From: Vicinamibacterales bacterium
Lineage (GTDB): Bacteria; Acidobacteriota; Vicinamibacteria; Vicinamibacterales; 2-12-FULL-66-21
Assembly (NCBI GenBank): GCA_035699745.1
Contig: DASSPH010000070.1
Coordinates: forward strand, 60,938 to 124,937
DNA length: 64,000 bases
Direction of reading: 5' to 3'
The notes under the pieces were generated by a model. It saw only the letters and a list, made by a program, of their open reading frames with translations, was not told the origin of the DNA and made no database searches. Every line of letters begins with the position of its first letter. The first letter of the stretch is position 1. This document shows, piece by piece, positions 46,907 through 60,524 of this stretch. Both the position numbers and the translations under genes were made by a program.

Positions 46907-47434
46907 TCAGAAGCAAACCAGCCGATCCCGCTTGGTGTCCACCTTGTTGAACGGGAATCCGGGGACCTTCTTCAGATCGTCGATGCTCTTGCACGGCCCG
47001 ACGTCGTTCCGGTACTTGATCCACAGCGCCGCTTCCTTCCGGAGCAGCCCCGCGACGCTCTCCAGATCGATGGCCGGCGCCGTGTTCAGGTTGATCGGCT
47101 TGGCCGCCTCTCCCTTGTAGTGCTCGGCGAGGTAGTCGACCACTCTGCCCAGCTCCTCGTCCGTCCCCTTCGCGCCCAGTCCGACCATCTTCGCGACCAC
47201 GGTCTCCCACCCCTCGCGGGTCAGGCGCACGGACGCGGCGCGCTGCGGCTCGTGGCAGGCGCCGCACACGCGGACGGTCAGCTCGCGATTCGCCCCCTCC
47301 GGCATCGTCTTCGCCAGTTCGGCGATTTCCTCCGGCGTCAGCGTACGCCCGGCCATCGGCGCCTGGCGGGCGCCCGCGCCCGCGGCAGCGGCCGCGAAGA
47401 TCGCCGCGGCGATCAGAATCCCGGTCTTCGGCAT
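46907..47434 (-). CDS. Exported mono-haem cytochrome c fused to a ComEA-like helix-hairpin-helix domain
   Basis: 175 residues with a signal peptide (1-22). Haem attachment is C57-GA-C60-H61, with M83 the likely axial ligand. Residues 113-162 (INLNTAPAIDLESVAGLL then KKVPGF) have the ComEA-type helix-hairpin-helix pattern, known to bind DNA backbone in competence proteins. Cysteines 148 and 174 could form a disulfide. The combination of a haem domain with an exported HhH domain is uncommon. It lies 64 bp upstream of the cytochrome/quinoprotein pair on the same strand. DNA binding is a possibility from the fold only. Confidence 0.8.
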   Translation of the reverse strand: MPKTGILIAAAIFAAAAAGAGARQAPMAGRTLTPEEIAELAKTMPEGANRELTVRVCGACHEPQRAASVRLTREGWETVVAKMVGLGAKGTDEELGRVVDYLAEHYKGEAAKPINLNTAPAIDLESVAGLLRKEAALWIKYRNDVGPCKSIDDLKKVPGFPFNKVDTKRDRLVCF

Positions 47435-47522
47435 GGAAAGATTGTAACCAGAGCCGGCGCGTTCGCGGGGCGCGCCGCGTCAGCTCGGCTTTTTCACCCG
47501 GAGAGTGCGATGAGCGCGCGCA

Positions 47523-52545
<5,023 letters not shown>

Positions 52546-52590
52546 GAGGCTCCTCCCTCGTGTACAGTCAGCGACCGTTTACGATGGCGC

Positions 52591-52619
52591 AGGCTATGAC
52601 CGCCGCCGATGCGTGTCAA
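52591..52619 (-). promoter_or_regulatory. Putative sigma-70 promoter of the third TonB receptor
   Basis: On the minus strand, TTGACA (52619-52614, perfect consensus), a 17-bp spacer and TAGCCT (52596-52591). Transcription would start near 52584, leaving a leader of about 40 bases. A second TTGACA on the same strand at 52657-52652 has no good -10. The surrounding 52610-52670 stretch is AT-richer than its neighbours. Confidence 0.5.
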
Positions 52620-52778
52620 AAGCAACTCGCATTGCATGTTGTTTATCGAAATGTCAAACGATGACGGTTGCGCGTAAGTGGTAGGTGCATGTAGAGTTGC
52701 CGCCGCAAACTGGACCGGGGTCGAACAGCGACGCCCTTGGTCATGTTTCGCAATGCACAACGGAAGGAGCCGGCCGGC

Positions 52779-53828
52779 GTGAGGACGACGTATCGCGATC
52801 GCCAGGCAGCGCGCCTCGAGAACGGCGCGCTGCGCGTGACGGTGCTGCAGGAAGGGGGACACATCGCCGAGATCGCCGACAAGGCCACCGGCATCAACCC
52901 GCTCTGGACCCCTGCGTGGCCGTCGATCGAACCGTCGCAGTACGACCCCGCCCGCCATCCGGAGTACGGCGGCGGCGCCGACGCCGCGCTGCTCGCCGGC
53001 ATCATGGGGCACAACCTCTGTCTCGACATGTTCGGCGGTCCGTCGGCGGAGGAAGCCGCCGCCGGCTTGCCGGTGCACGGCGAAGTCTCCACGGCCCGCT
53101 TCGCCATCGAGCCCGAGAGCGCCGGGGCGCTGTCGATGCGCGCGCGGCTGCCCGAAGCGCAACTGGAGTTCGAGCGGCGCCTGGCGCTGGCGGATCGGAC
53201 GCTGCGCGTGCGCGAGCGGGTGACCAACCGCAGCGCCACCGATCGCGCGATCGGCTGGACGCAGCACGTGACGCTCGGGCCGCCGTTCGTCGAGCACGGG
53301 CGCACCGCGCTGCGAGCCTCGGCGCGGCGCGGCCGCGTCTTCGAAGGCCCCTTCGGGCCGGCCGACTATCTGACGGCGGCCGCCGATTTCGAGTGGCCGC
53401 ACGCGCCGCGCGTCGGCGGCGGCACCGCGGATCTGCGCACCTACTCGTCGGCGCCGGCGTCGAGCGCCTACACGGTGCAGCAGATGGATCCGTCGCGCGA
53501 AGACGCGTTCGTCGCCGCGCACTCGCCGTCCGCGGGCCTGACGTTCGGCTGCGTGTGGCGGCGCGCCGATTTCCCCTGGCTGGGGCTGTGGGAGGAGAAC
53601 CGCGCCCGGCCCAGCGCGCCGTGGAACGGCCGCGCCGTGACCTGGGGACTGGAATTCGGCGTCTCGCCGTTCCCGGAAACGCGGCGGCAGATGATCGAGC
53701 GCGGTCCGCTGTTCGGCACGCCGACGCTGCGCTGGATCCCGGCCCGTCAGACGGTCGAGGTCGAATACTGGATGCTGCTCGTCCCCGCCGCGGCGCCGCC
53801 GGACGAGCTGACGCGCCCCACCTGGTAG
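52779..53828 (+). CDS. Aldose 1-epimerase-like protein
   Basis: About 349 residues from GTG 52779, chosen because AAGGAG lies 9 bases upstream; an ATG at 52743 is in frame but lacks a site. The galactose-mutarotase-type beta-sandwich is suggested by NGALRVTVLQEGGHIAEIAD at the start, MGHNLCLDMFGGPS, and WTQHVTLGPPFVEHG, where histidines of mutarotase-like proteins occur. No signal peptide, so cytosolic. Family members interconvert sugar anomers or bind hexoses. It is divergent from the third TonB receptor, so it may handle the imported sugar. Confidence 0.75.
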   Translation: MRTTYRDRQAARLENGALRVTVLQEGGHIAEIADKATGINPLWTPAWPSIEPSQYDPARHPEYGGGADAALLAGIMGHNLCLDMFGGPSAEEAAAGLPVHGEVSTARFAIEPESAGALSMRARLPEAQLEFERRLALADRTLRVRERVTNRSATDRAIGWTQHVTLGPPFVEHGRTALRASARRGRVFEGPFGPADYLTAAADFEWPHAPRVGGGTADLRTYSSAPASSAYTVQQMDPSREDAFVAAHSPSAGLTFGCVWRRADFPWLGLWEENRARPSAPWNGRAVTWGLEFGVSPFPETRRQMIERGPLFGTPTLRWIPARQTVEVEYWMLLVPAAAPPDELTRPTW

Positions 53829-53889
53829 CGGCGGCGGGTTACACTAGAAGCCGCCTGCTGACTGACCATCGGAAAGGATCGCTGCCTGT

Positions 53890-54375
53890 ATGAAGCTGTT
53901 CTCTGTCTGCGTGCTCGCCGCAGCCGTCTTCCTCGGCGCGCCCGTGCACGCCACCCAGGGCACAAAGCCCGCGCCCGCGGCCGGCGGCGCCAAGCCGCGC
54001 ACGATCGAGCTGACCGGCGACGAGAAGATGAAATACGACAAGGAAGAGATCGCCGCCAAACCGGGGGAGACGATCCGGATCGTCCTCAAGGCCGTGGGCC
54101 AGATGCCGAAGACGATCATGGCGCACAACTTCGTGCTGCTGAAGCCCGGCGTCGACGCCGTCGAGTTCAACAAGGCCGCGTTCAACGCGCGCGAGACCGG
54201 CTTCATCCCGCCCGACAAGAAGACCGACATCATCGCCGCCACGGCCCTGGCCGGCGCCGGCGAGACCGTCGAAGTCACCTTCAAGGCGCCGGCGAAGCCG
54301 GGCAGCTACAACTACATCTGCAGCTTCCCCGGCCACTTCGCCATGGGGATGCGCGGGAAGCTCGTCGTCAAGTAG
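53890..54375 (+). CDS. Azurin/plastocyanin-like blue copper protein
   Basis: 161 residues with a signal peptide (about 1-22) and an Ala/Pro/Gly linker. The cupredoxin domain shows the type 1 copper ligands: His in MAHNFVLLKPG, then Cys, His and Met in YICSFPGHFAMGM. The layout (long helix-containing flap between strands, KPGETIRIVLKAVG) is closer to azurin or auracyanin than plastocyanin. It would carry single electrons in the periplasm, for example between cytochromes and an oxidase. The last codons (KLVVK, stop) are duplicated 97 bp downstream in the following repeat region. Confidence 0.92.
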   Translation: MKLFSVCVLAAAVFLGAPVHATQGTKPAPAAGGAKPRTIELTGDEKMKYDKEEIAAKPGETIRIVLKAVGQMPKTIMAHNFVLLKPGVDAVEFNKAAFNARETGFIPPDKKTDIIAATALAGAGETVEVTFKAPAKPGSYNYICSFPGHFAMGMRGKLVVK

Positions 54376-54785
54376 CTGTCTTCTTAATCGAAGGGTCGAA
54401 GGAGGCGAAGGAGGCGAAGGAGCGGCGGCCTCGGCTTCGAAGGATTCGCGCGCGAAGCTCGTCGTCAAGTAGCTGTCCTTTTAATCGAAGGGTCGAAGGA
54501 CGCGAAAGAGGCGAAGGAGCGGCGACCTCGGCTTCGAAGGATTCGAAGGTCGAAGGACGAAGGTTCGAAGGTCGAAGGAGGCGAAGGAGCGGCCGGCCTC
54601 GGCTTCGAAGGATTCGAAGGTCGAAGGTCGAAGAATTCAAAGGCCGAAGGACTCGAAGCTCGAAAGGCTCGCAGAAACCTTGAAGCCCCTTCGAACTTCG
54701 AGACTTCGAGCAGCGAAACCAGACTCCTTCGAGCTCCTTCGAGCTCCTTCGCGAACTTCGCCGTCCTTCGACTCCTTCGATTAGA
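54357..54785. repeat. CGAAGG-word repeat region with 97-bp tandem duplication
   Basis: This fills the 419-bp gap between convergent genes; no gene is visible in it. A 97-bp unit starting inside the copper protein (54357) is repeated at 54454, including the last five codons and stop. A 35-bp core (GCGAAGGAGCGGC start) occurs at 54414, 54511 and 54581. Left words are GAAGGA-type and the right end (54720-54780) holds TCCTTCG-type words, so the whole can fold back on itself. Confidence 0.85.
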
Positions 54786-54794
54786 CAGACAGCC

Positions 54795-56081
54795 TCAGCG
54801 CCCCACACCCGACGTCGCCACCGGTCCCACCGGCTCGTCCTGCGTGAGATAGGCGAACTGGTCGCGGAACTCCTGCAGCCCGAGACGCGCGGTCGCGGCC
54901 AGTTTCGCCACGTCGTGCGGATCGTCGAAGTCTTCCTTCCGCAGCCGGATCATGTAGCGCCGCGCGATGGCGTAGCGCGTCGACGACACGTCGACGGCGC
55001 GCACGCGCGTGCGCCCCGTCTCGGGATCGATCATCGTCTCGAACGGAATCGGCACGAACCGTCCGCCCTGGATGGAGATCATCGCCGATCCCTCGCCCGC
55101 CAGCAGATACCCGGCGGCGCAGTAGCCCAGGTCGCGGGTGTATTCCATGTCGAAGGGAATCGGATCGGCGCACCGCAGCTCGTAGCCGATGTTCTTGGCC
55201 GCGATCGTCGTCTTGATGCCCAGCTCGCGCAGCCGGGCGGTGACCTGGGCCTTGAGGATCTCGCCGAGGCTGACCTCGTCGATGCGGATGTGGCCGTGGT
55301 CGTCGCGCTCGGCGGCATCGAGCTGCGCGAGGTCTTCCGGCTTGATCCCGAGGACCACGCCCTCGGCGATCACCGCCACGCCGTCGCGGCGTCCATAGCT
55401 CAGGCGTTTGATGATCGCGCCGGTCAGCGTGTCGACGATGGTCTTGAGCGGGGTCGGCTGCTTGAACTCCTCGGCGACGAGCGTCACCGTCGCCCCGGCC
55501 GCCTTGCCGATGCCGAGCGCCAGGTGCCCGGTCTTGCGCCCCATCGCCACGACGAAGTACCACCGCGAGGTGGTCTTGGCGTCGACCATCAGGTTCTGCA
55601 CGATCTCGACGCCGTGATGGCGCGCCGTCTGATAGCCGAACGTGTCGATGTGCGCCGGGAGATCGAGATCGTTGTCGATCGTCTTCGGCACGTGCACCAC
55701 GCGGATCGCGCCGGCGGCGTGGCGCTCGACGCGCATCGCCGAGAAGGCCGTATCGTCGCCGCCGATGGTGATGAGCTGTGTCACGTTCAGCCGCAGCAGC
55801 GAGTTGACCGTCTGCTCGAGCAGCACCGGCGACGTCGTCGGATTGGCGCGGGCGATGCCGAGATGCGATCCGCCGCGGAAATGGATGCGGCTCACCGCTT
55901 CGATGGTCAGCGGCGTGATGTGATCGACGTCCCCCTGCATGAGCCACTCGAAGCCGTCACGCACGCCGACGACATCGACCCCTTCGAGGCGCGCGCGGAT
56001 GGTCGCCGCGGCAATGACGCTGTTGATGCCGGGGGCCGGTCCGCCGCCGACGAGGATCGCGAGTCTCTGATGATGTTCCAC
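54795..56081 (-). CDS. 6-phosphofructokinase, PPi-type signature
   Basis: 428 residues. Phosphorylates fructose 6-phosphate in glycolysis. GGGPAPGINSVIAA is the N-terminal nucleotide/PPi loop. The key positions read GGDDTAFS and PKTIDNDL: the second Asp after GGD and the Lys in PKTIDND are typical of pyrophosphate-dependent (group II) enzymes, whereas ATP-dependent ones usually have GGDG and PGTIDND. Other family motifs are VVAMGRKTGHLALGIG and GYCAAGYLLAGEG. The start is GTG at 56081 with a weak ribosome site. It is divergent from an HNH nuclease gene with 75 bp between starts. Housekeeping gene unrelated to its neighbours. Confidence 0.9.
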   Translation of the reverse strand: MEHHQRLAILVGGGPAPGINSVIAAATIRARLEGVDVVGVRDGFEWLMQGDVDHITPLTIEAVSRIHFRGGSHLGIARANPTTSPVLLEQTVNSLLRLNVTQLITIGGDDTAFSAMRVERHAAGAIRVVHVPKTIDNDLDLPAHIDTFGYQTARHHGVEIVQNLMVDAKTTSRWYFVVAMGRKTGHLALGIGKAAGATVTLVAEEFKQPTPLKTIVDTLTGAIIKRLSYGRRDGVAVIAEGVVLGIKPEDLAQLDAAERDDHGHIRIDEVSLGEILKAQVTARLRELGIKTTIAAKNIGYELRCADPIPFDMEYTRDLGYCAAGYLLAGEGSAMISIQGGRFVPIPFETMIDPETGRTRVRAVDVSSTRYAIARRYMIRLRKEDFDDPHDVAKLAATARLGLQEFRDQFAYLTQDEPVGPVATSGVGR

Positions 56082-56156
56082 AGCCCATGATCATATGACG
56101 GAAGGCGGCAGGCGCAAGGCTGCGCTGCCGGCGCGGTTGAGCCGATATACGGATCT

Positions 56157-56654
56157 ATGAGTACCGCGCGGCAGCGGGTCGTCACCGCCGATCAATGGGG
56201 AATACCTGAGCGCGATTCGGCCGGCCGAGCGATCTGCCGCTGGTGCCGGACGCCGGTCGCGCCGCCGAGGCGGACGTTCTGCGGCGACGCCTGCGTGCAC
56301 CAGTGGAAGATCCGCAGCAGCCCCTGGTACGTGCGCCGCGAAGTCAAGAAGCGCGACAAGGGCATCTGCCAGTTGTGCGGACTGAACGTCCTGAAAGCCC
56401 ACCGCGAATGGGGGCGCCGCAAGCCCCCCGCCGCCGATCGGGCCGCGCGGCGCCAGTGGCGCGCCGAACGCCCCCGCTGGGAAGCCGACCACATCGTCCC
56501 CGTCGCCGACGGCGGCGGCGAATGCGGACTGGAGAACTACCGGCTGCTGTGCCGGACGTGCCACGTAAAGGTGACCCTCGCCTGGCGCGCCCAGCGCGCG
56601 GACAGCCGCCGGCGCGATACGCCGCAAGATTCCAGCGATTCCGCGTCCGCTTGA
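56157..56654 (+). CDS. HNH endonuclease domain protein
   Basis: 165 residues. An N-terminal zinc-ribbon-like knuckle (CRWC and FCGDAC, about 23-45) is followed by a second one (CQLCGLN, about 72-78) and the HNH core: ADHIVPVADGGGECGLENYRLLCRTCH (in part: ADHIVPVADGGG, then LLCRTCH), with the catalytic His in DHIVP and the Asn in LENY. The cysteine pairs would hold the structural zinc. Such short stand-alone proteins are nucleases, in phage, restriction or intron contexts, but nothing mobile or restrictive is nearby. Its biological role here is unknown. Confidence 0.88.
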   Translation: MSTARQRVVTADQWGIPERDSAGRAICRWCRTPVAPPRRTFCGDACVHQWKIRSSPWYVRREVKKRDKGICQLCGLNVLKAHREWGRRKPPAADRAARRQWRAERPRWEADHIVPVADGGGECGLENYRLLCRTCHVKVTLAWRAQRADSRRRDTPQDSSDSASA

Positions 56655-56690
56655 GGCGAGCTCGCCCCGACAGCCGAGCGCAGCGCGCCG

Positions 56691-56759
56691 CCTTCCACCC
56701 TGCCCGACAGGGAGCGCAGCGACTCTCCTTCCACCCTGCCCGACAGCGAGCGAAGCGAG
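56691..56759. repeat. Two-copy 36-bp repeat, family shared with 63924-64000
   Basis: CCTTCCACCCTGCCCGACAG followed by GGAGCGCAGCGA-type sequence, at 56691 and again at 56727; a degenerate partial copy lies at 56665-56687. Between convergent genes. The same core (CTGCCCGAC then GCGAGCGAAGCGAG-like) recurs at the right end of the window. Confidence 0.85.
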
Positions 56760-56772
56760 CCGTTAACCGGCG

Positions 56773-57696
56773 CTACCTCACATCGTAGATATACAGCGTC
56801 GCCTTGTCGTCCTCGGGCACGACGTAGGCGCGCAAACCTTCGCCATGCGGCTCCAGCCAGACGGGATTCTGCGTGATGACCAGGCCCGACGTGGTCCAGA
56901 CGTTCACCGGCACCTGGTATTCCGGACGTCCGTCTTCGAGGTTGACGACGTCGATGCCGCCCAGCCGGAACCGTCCGGCTGCGGCATCCCCCTTGGCGGC
57001 GGTGGCGGGCGAGCCGCGAATCTCGGTGACCCCGGTGCAGACCATGCGCCGCGCGCCGGCGTACTTGCAGTCCTGGTAGTCGACGTAATGCGAGCGGTTC
57101 AGCGTCCGCAACGCCGCCGGCGGCGCCGCGAGGTTGGTCGGCCGTCCGTCCCGTCCGAGCGGCCAGCGATAGAAGCGGCGCGACCCCCAACTGACGGCGT
57201 GCAGCGTGTGGTCGTCGGTGTTGTGGACGATCGCCCCGAGGTGGTCCGCGAAGCGGAACACTTCGGCCGCCTTCAGCGTGCCCGGATCGACCCGGTAGAC
57301 GATGGAGCGGCTGTCCGGCCGGTACTCCGCCACCGTGACCCAGATGCTGCGGCCGTCGTAATCGATCCCCCCGGGGTGATACATCTGCCCTTCGCCCAGC
57401 GTGATGCTGGCGATGAGCCGGCCGGACGCGTCGAATTTGAACAGGTAGCCCAACCCGGCGACGTCGACGGCCGTCATATGGAACGTGTCGCCGATCTTGA
57501 CGAGCCCCTGCGGGTGATGTGCCGGAAAGTCGAGGGGCACGGACGCGGCGAGCGTCCACACCGAGGCGCGCGTCAGCGCCGCAACCCGCCGCACGATCTC
57601 GCGTCCGGACGGCCGCGGCGCCTGGACGGCGTCCGTGGCGTTGACCACGACCCCGATGGCGACGAGCGCCGCCGGCAGTATGCTTCTGCGACCCAT
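56773..57696 (-). CDS. Secreted protein with propeller-like repeats, unknown function
   Basis: 307 residues with a signal peptide (about 1-23). It has WD- or SMP30-like strand patterns (GLVKIGDTFHMTAVD, HPGGIDYDGRSIWVTVAEY, LGAIVHNTDDHTLHAVSWG) suggesting a six-bladed beta-propeller. Conserved-looking motifs include YVDYQDCKYAGARRMVCTG, with two cysteines that may pair. The nearest annotation I can recall is the DUF6454 family. No catalytic residues can be named. Its start codon is only 18 bp from that of the divergent permease gene, so the promoter must reach into one of the two genes. Confidence 0.7.
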   Translation of the reverse strand: MGRRSILPAALVAIGVVVNATDAVQAPRPSGREIVRRVAALTRASVWTLAASVPLDFPAHHPQGLVKIGDTFHMTAVDVAGLGYLFKFDASGRLIASITLGEGQMYHPGGIDYDGRSIWVTVAEYRPDSRSIVYRVDPGTLKAAEVFRFADHLGAIVHNTDDHTLHAVSWGSRRFYRWPLGRDGRPTNLAAPPAALRTLNRSHYVDYQDCKYAGARRMVCTGVTEIRGSPATAAKGDAAAGRFRLGGIDVVNLEDGRPEYQVPVNVWTTSGLVITQNPVWLEPHGEGLRAYVVPEDDKATLYIYDVR

Positions 57697-57714
57697 TCAC
57701 TTCATTAAACCACC

Positions 57715-60258
57715 ATGCTGAAAGACCTTCGACACGCCGTCCGCATGCTGCTGCAGGCCAAGGGGTGGACCGCAGTGGTCGTTCTGTCGCTGGCGCTCGG
57801 CATCGGCGCCAACACGGCGCTGTTCAGCGCGGTGAACGGGATGCTGCTCACGCAGGTGAACGTCCGCGAGCCCGACACGCTGGTGCGCCTGCGCTGGCAC
57901 GGGAAGCGCAACGACATGATGACGAGCTCGAGCGAGTACGGGTTCGTCAAGCGGCCGCAGGGCATCCGGATGCAGACGACGTTCTCGTATCCGATGTATC
58001 AGCAGTTCGTGGCCGACAACAAGACGATGTCGGACCTGTTCGCGTGCGCCCCCTACGGCCGGCTCAATCTGGTGGCCGACGGCCAGGCGGAGCTGGCGAC
58101 TGCGTTCATCACCACTGGCAACTACTACCAGCTGCTCGGCGTGAACGCGCGCCTCGGCCGCACGATCATCCCGGACGACGACCGGCCGACCGCCCCCCCG
58201 GTGATCGTGATCAGCTCGAAGTACTGGCATACCCGCTTCGGCACCGATCCCGGCGTGCTCGGCAAGCACGTCACCGTCAACGGCGTAGCGGCGACCATCG
58301 TCGGCGTGTTGCCGCCGGACTTCACCGGCGTGCAGCAGCCGCTCGCCGAGCTGCCGGATCTCGGCGTGCCGATGTCGATGCAGCCGCAGCTCGACACGCT
58401 CAATACCGGCCCGTCGCGGCTCACGCAGCCGACCTACTGGTGGCTGCAGATCATGGGGCGCCTCAAGCCGGGTGTGACGGCGGAACAGGTCACCGGCAAT
58501 CTCGAAGGCGTGTTCCAGAGCTCGGCGCGCGCCGGCATGGACAGCTACCTCGAGTCGCTGACCGAGACGGAGCGCGCGACCGCGTCGAATCAGAACCGGA
58601 CCGAGATTCCCCGCCTGCTGGTCGAGTCCGGCGCGCGCGGCATCTACGATCCGAACACCAACGAAACGCGCGCCCTCACCATTCTCAGCGTCGTCGTCGC
58701 GCTGGTCCTGCTGATCGTCTGCGCCAACGTCGCGAACCTGCTGCTGTCGCGCGCGACCACGCGGCAGAAGGAACTGTCGGTCCGGCTTTCCCTTGGCGCC
58801 ACGCGCTGGCGGCTGGTGCGGCAACTGCTGACGGAGAGCCTGCTGCTCGCGGCGCTCGGCGGCGCGCTCGGGGTGCTGGTCGGCTACTGGGGCAAGCAGC
58901 TGCTGCCCGGCCCGCCCGGGCAGGTGCTGCCCTTCAACTGGCGCATCCTGGTGTTCGTCGCGGCGGTCAGCATGATCACCGGCGTCCTCTTCGGCATCGC
59001 GCCGGCGCTGCGCGGAACCGGCGTCAACGTCAACGCCGCGCTCAAGGAGACCAGCCGCAGCGTGGTCGGCAGCCGCAGCGTGCTCGGCAAGGCGCTCCTG
59101 GTCGTCCAGGTCGCGATCTCGCTGGTGCTGCTCGTCGGCGCGGGGCTGTTCCTCCGCACGCTCAGCAACCTGCGGCACGTCGACGTCGGATTCAATCCGC
59201 AGAACCTGCTGCTCTTCCGCGTCAACCCGGCATTGAACCGCTACGACGAGAAGAAGATGCAGACGCTCTACCGCACCATGCTCGAGCGATTCAATGCCGT
59301 CCCCGGCGTGCGTGGCGCGGCCATGTCACAGCCGGCGCTGCTCTCGGGCAGCGTCAATTCGACCGGCATCTTCGTCCACGGGCGGAGCTACGATCGCGGC
59401 CGCAACGTCGACCACAACAACAGCATCAACCGGCTCGTGGTCTCGCCGAACTTCTTCGACGTGATGGGGATCCCGATCGTCAACGGCCGCGCCCTCACCG
59501 ATCGCGACGACGCCGCCGCGCCGAAGGTGGTCGTGATCAACGAGGCGGCCGCCCGGAAGTACTTTCCGAACGCGAACCCGGTGGGCCAGCGTTTCGGATC
59601 CAGCATCGAGACGACGAACCAGCTCGAGATCGTCGGCGTGCTGAAAGACGTGAAGTACAACGAAGTGCGCGAGCCGTCGCCGCCGACGATGTACGTGCCC
59701 TATCCGCAGACACGGCTCGGCAGCGCCGTCTTCGAGGTGCGGACCGCAACCGCGCCGGCCGGCGTGATGAATTCGCTGCGCGAGATCGGCCGGCAGATCG
59801 ATCCGAACCTGCCGCTGACCGACGTGTCGACGCAGATCGAACAGGTCGAGCGGCGCTTCGCGCAGGAGAAGCTCTTCGCCCAGGCCTACACGCTCTTCGG
59901 CGCGCTGGCGCTGCTCATCGCGTCGATCGGCCTGTTCGGGCTGATGTCGTACAGCGTGTCGCGGCGGACGAACGAGATCGGCATCCGCATGGCGCTCGGC
60001 GCGCAGCGGCAGGACGTGCTGCGCCTGGTGATGCGCGAGTCGATGATCCTCGTGGCGCTCGGCGTCGCCGTCGGCGTCGGCATCGCGTTGAGCGCGAGCT
60101 CGCTCGTCACGGCGCTGCTGTTCGGCCTGCCGCCGCGCGATCCATGGACGCTCGTCACGGCGATCGCCGTCATGGCGGCGGTGTCGGGACTCGCCGGGTA
60201 TCTGCCCGCCCGCCGCGCATCGCGGGTCGATCCGATGGTCGCGCTCCACTACGAATAG
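57715..60258 (+). CDS. MacB/FtsX-type permease, acidobacterial duplicated orphan permease (ADOP) type
   Basis: 847 residues with two FtsX/MacB-PCD halves. The first membrane helix (WTAVVVLSLALGIGANTALFSAV, in part VLSLALGIGANTALF) is a hallmark of ADOP permeases. A periplasmic domain runs to about 310, then three helices (ILSVVVALVLLIVCANVANLLLS region). The pattern is repeated around residues 450-480 and 720-845, ending PARRASRVDPMVALHYE. ADOP permeases are encoded without their own ATPase and are amplified in Acidobacteriota; their substrates are unknown. Here too no ABC ATPase gene is adjacent. Confidence 0.93.
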   Translation: MLKDLRHAVRMLLQAKGWTAVVVLSLALGIGANTALFSAVNGMLLTQVNVREPDTLVRLRWHGKRNDMMTSSSEYGFVKRPQGIRMQTTFSYPMYQQFVADNKTMSDLFACAPYGRLNLVADGQAELATAFITTGNYYQLLGVNARLGRTIIPDDDRPTAPPVIVISSKYWHTRFGTDPGVLGKHVTVNGVAATIVGVLPPDFTGVQQPLAELPDLGVPMSMQPQLDTLNTGPSRLTQPTYWWLQIMGRLKPGVTAEQVTGNLEGVFQSSARAGMDSYLESLTETERATASNQNRTEIPRLLVESGARGIYDPNTNETRALTILSVVVALVLLIVCANVANLLLSRATTRQKELSVRLSLGATRWRLVRQLLTESLLLAALGGALGVLVGYWGKQLLPGPPGQVLPFNWRILVFVAAVSMITGVLFGIAPALRGTGVNVNAALKETSRSVVGSRSVLGKALLVVQVAISLVLLVGAGLFLRTLSNLRHVDVGFNPQNLLLFRVNPALNRYDEKKMQTLYRTMLERFNAVPGVRGAAMSQPALLSGSVNSTGIFVHGRSYDRGRNVDHNNSINRLVVSPNFFDVMGIPIVNGRALTDRDDAAAPKVVVINEAAARKYFPNANPVGQRFGSSIETTNQLEIVGVLKDVKYNEVREPSPPTMYVPYPQTRLGSAVFEVRTATAPAGVMNSLREIGRQIDPNLPLTDVSTQIEQVERRFAQEKLFAQAYTLFGALALLIASIGLFGLMSYSVSRRTNEIGIRMALGAQRQDVLRLVMRESMILVALGVAVGVGIALSASSLVTALLFGLPPRDPWTLVTAIAVMAAVSGLAGYLPARRASRVDPMVALHYE

Positions 60259-60266
60259 AAGACGCA

Positions 60267-60326
60267 GTGCGCGGTGCGCGGTGCGCGGTGCGTCAGTGCG
60301 GCAGTGCGGCAGTGCGGCAGCGCGCA
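60267..60326. repeat. Short GC-rich tandem repeats after the permease gene
   Basis: Three GTGCGCG heptamers (60267-60287) and a GTGCGTC variant, followed by three AGTGCGGC octamers (60295-60318) and a degenerate fourth. The remaining gap to 60524 shows no gene; an AAGGAG site lies at 60511-60516. Confidence 0.85.
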
Positions 60327-60524
60327 GTCCGCGATCACGGTTTTGGGGCGGCGCCCTCCGATCTGATCGGCGCGCAGATCCGCGCACGGGGTCTAAGTGG
60401 CAGAACCGGGCGGTCTTACCGGCGGCTGTCCCACTACGTCACACGGGCACCTCGTTTGCTCCGATCCCTCGCTCGGACCAGCTCCCCGGCCAGCGAACGA
60501 GCGGATCATCAAGGAGTCATAGAG

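Noticed and set aside
52620..52680. Operator for the aldose-epimerase-like gene
   Set aside because: GCAA/TTGC and GTCA/TGAC half-sites are present but with spacings that fit no family clearly.
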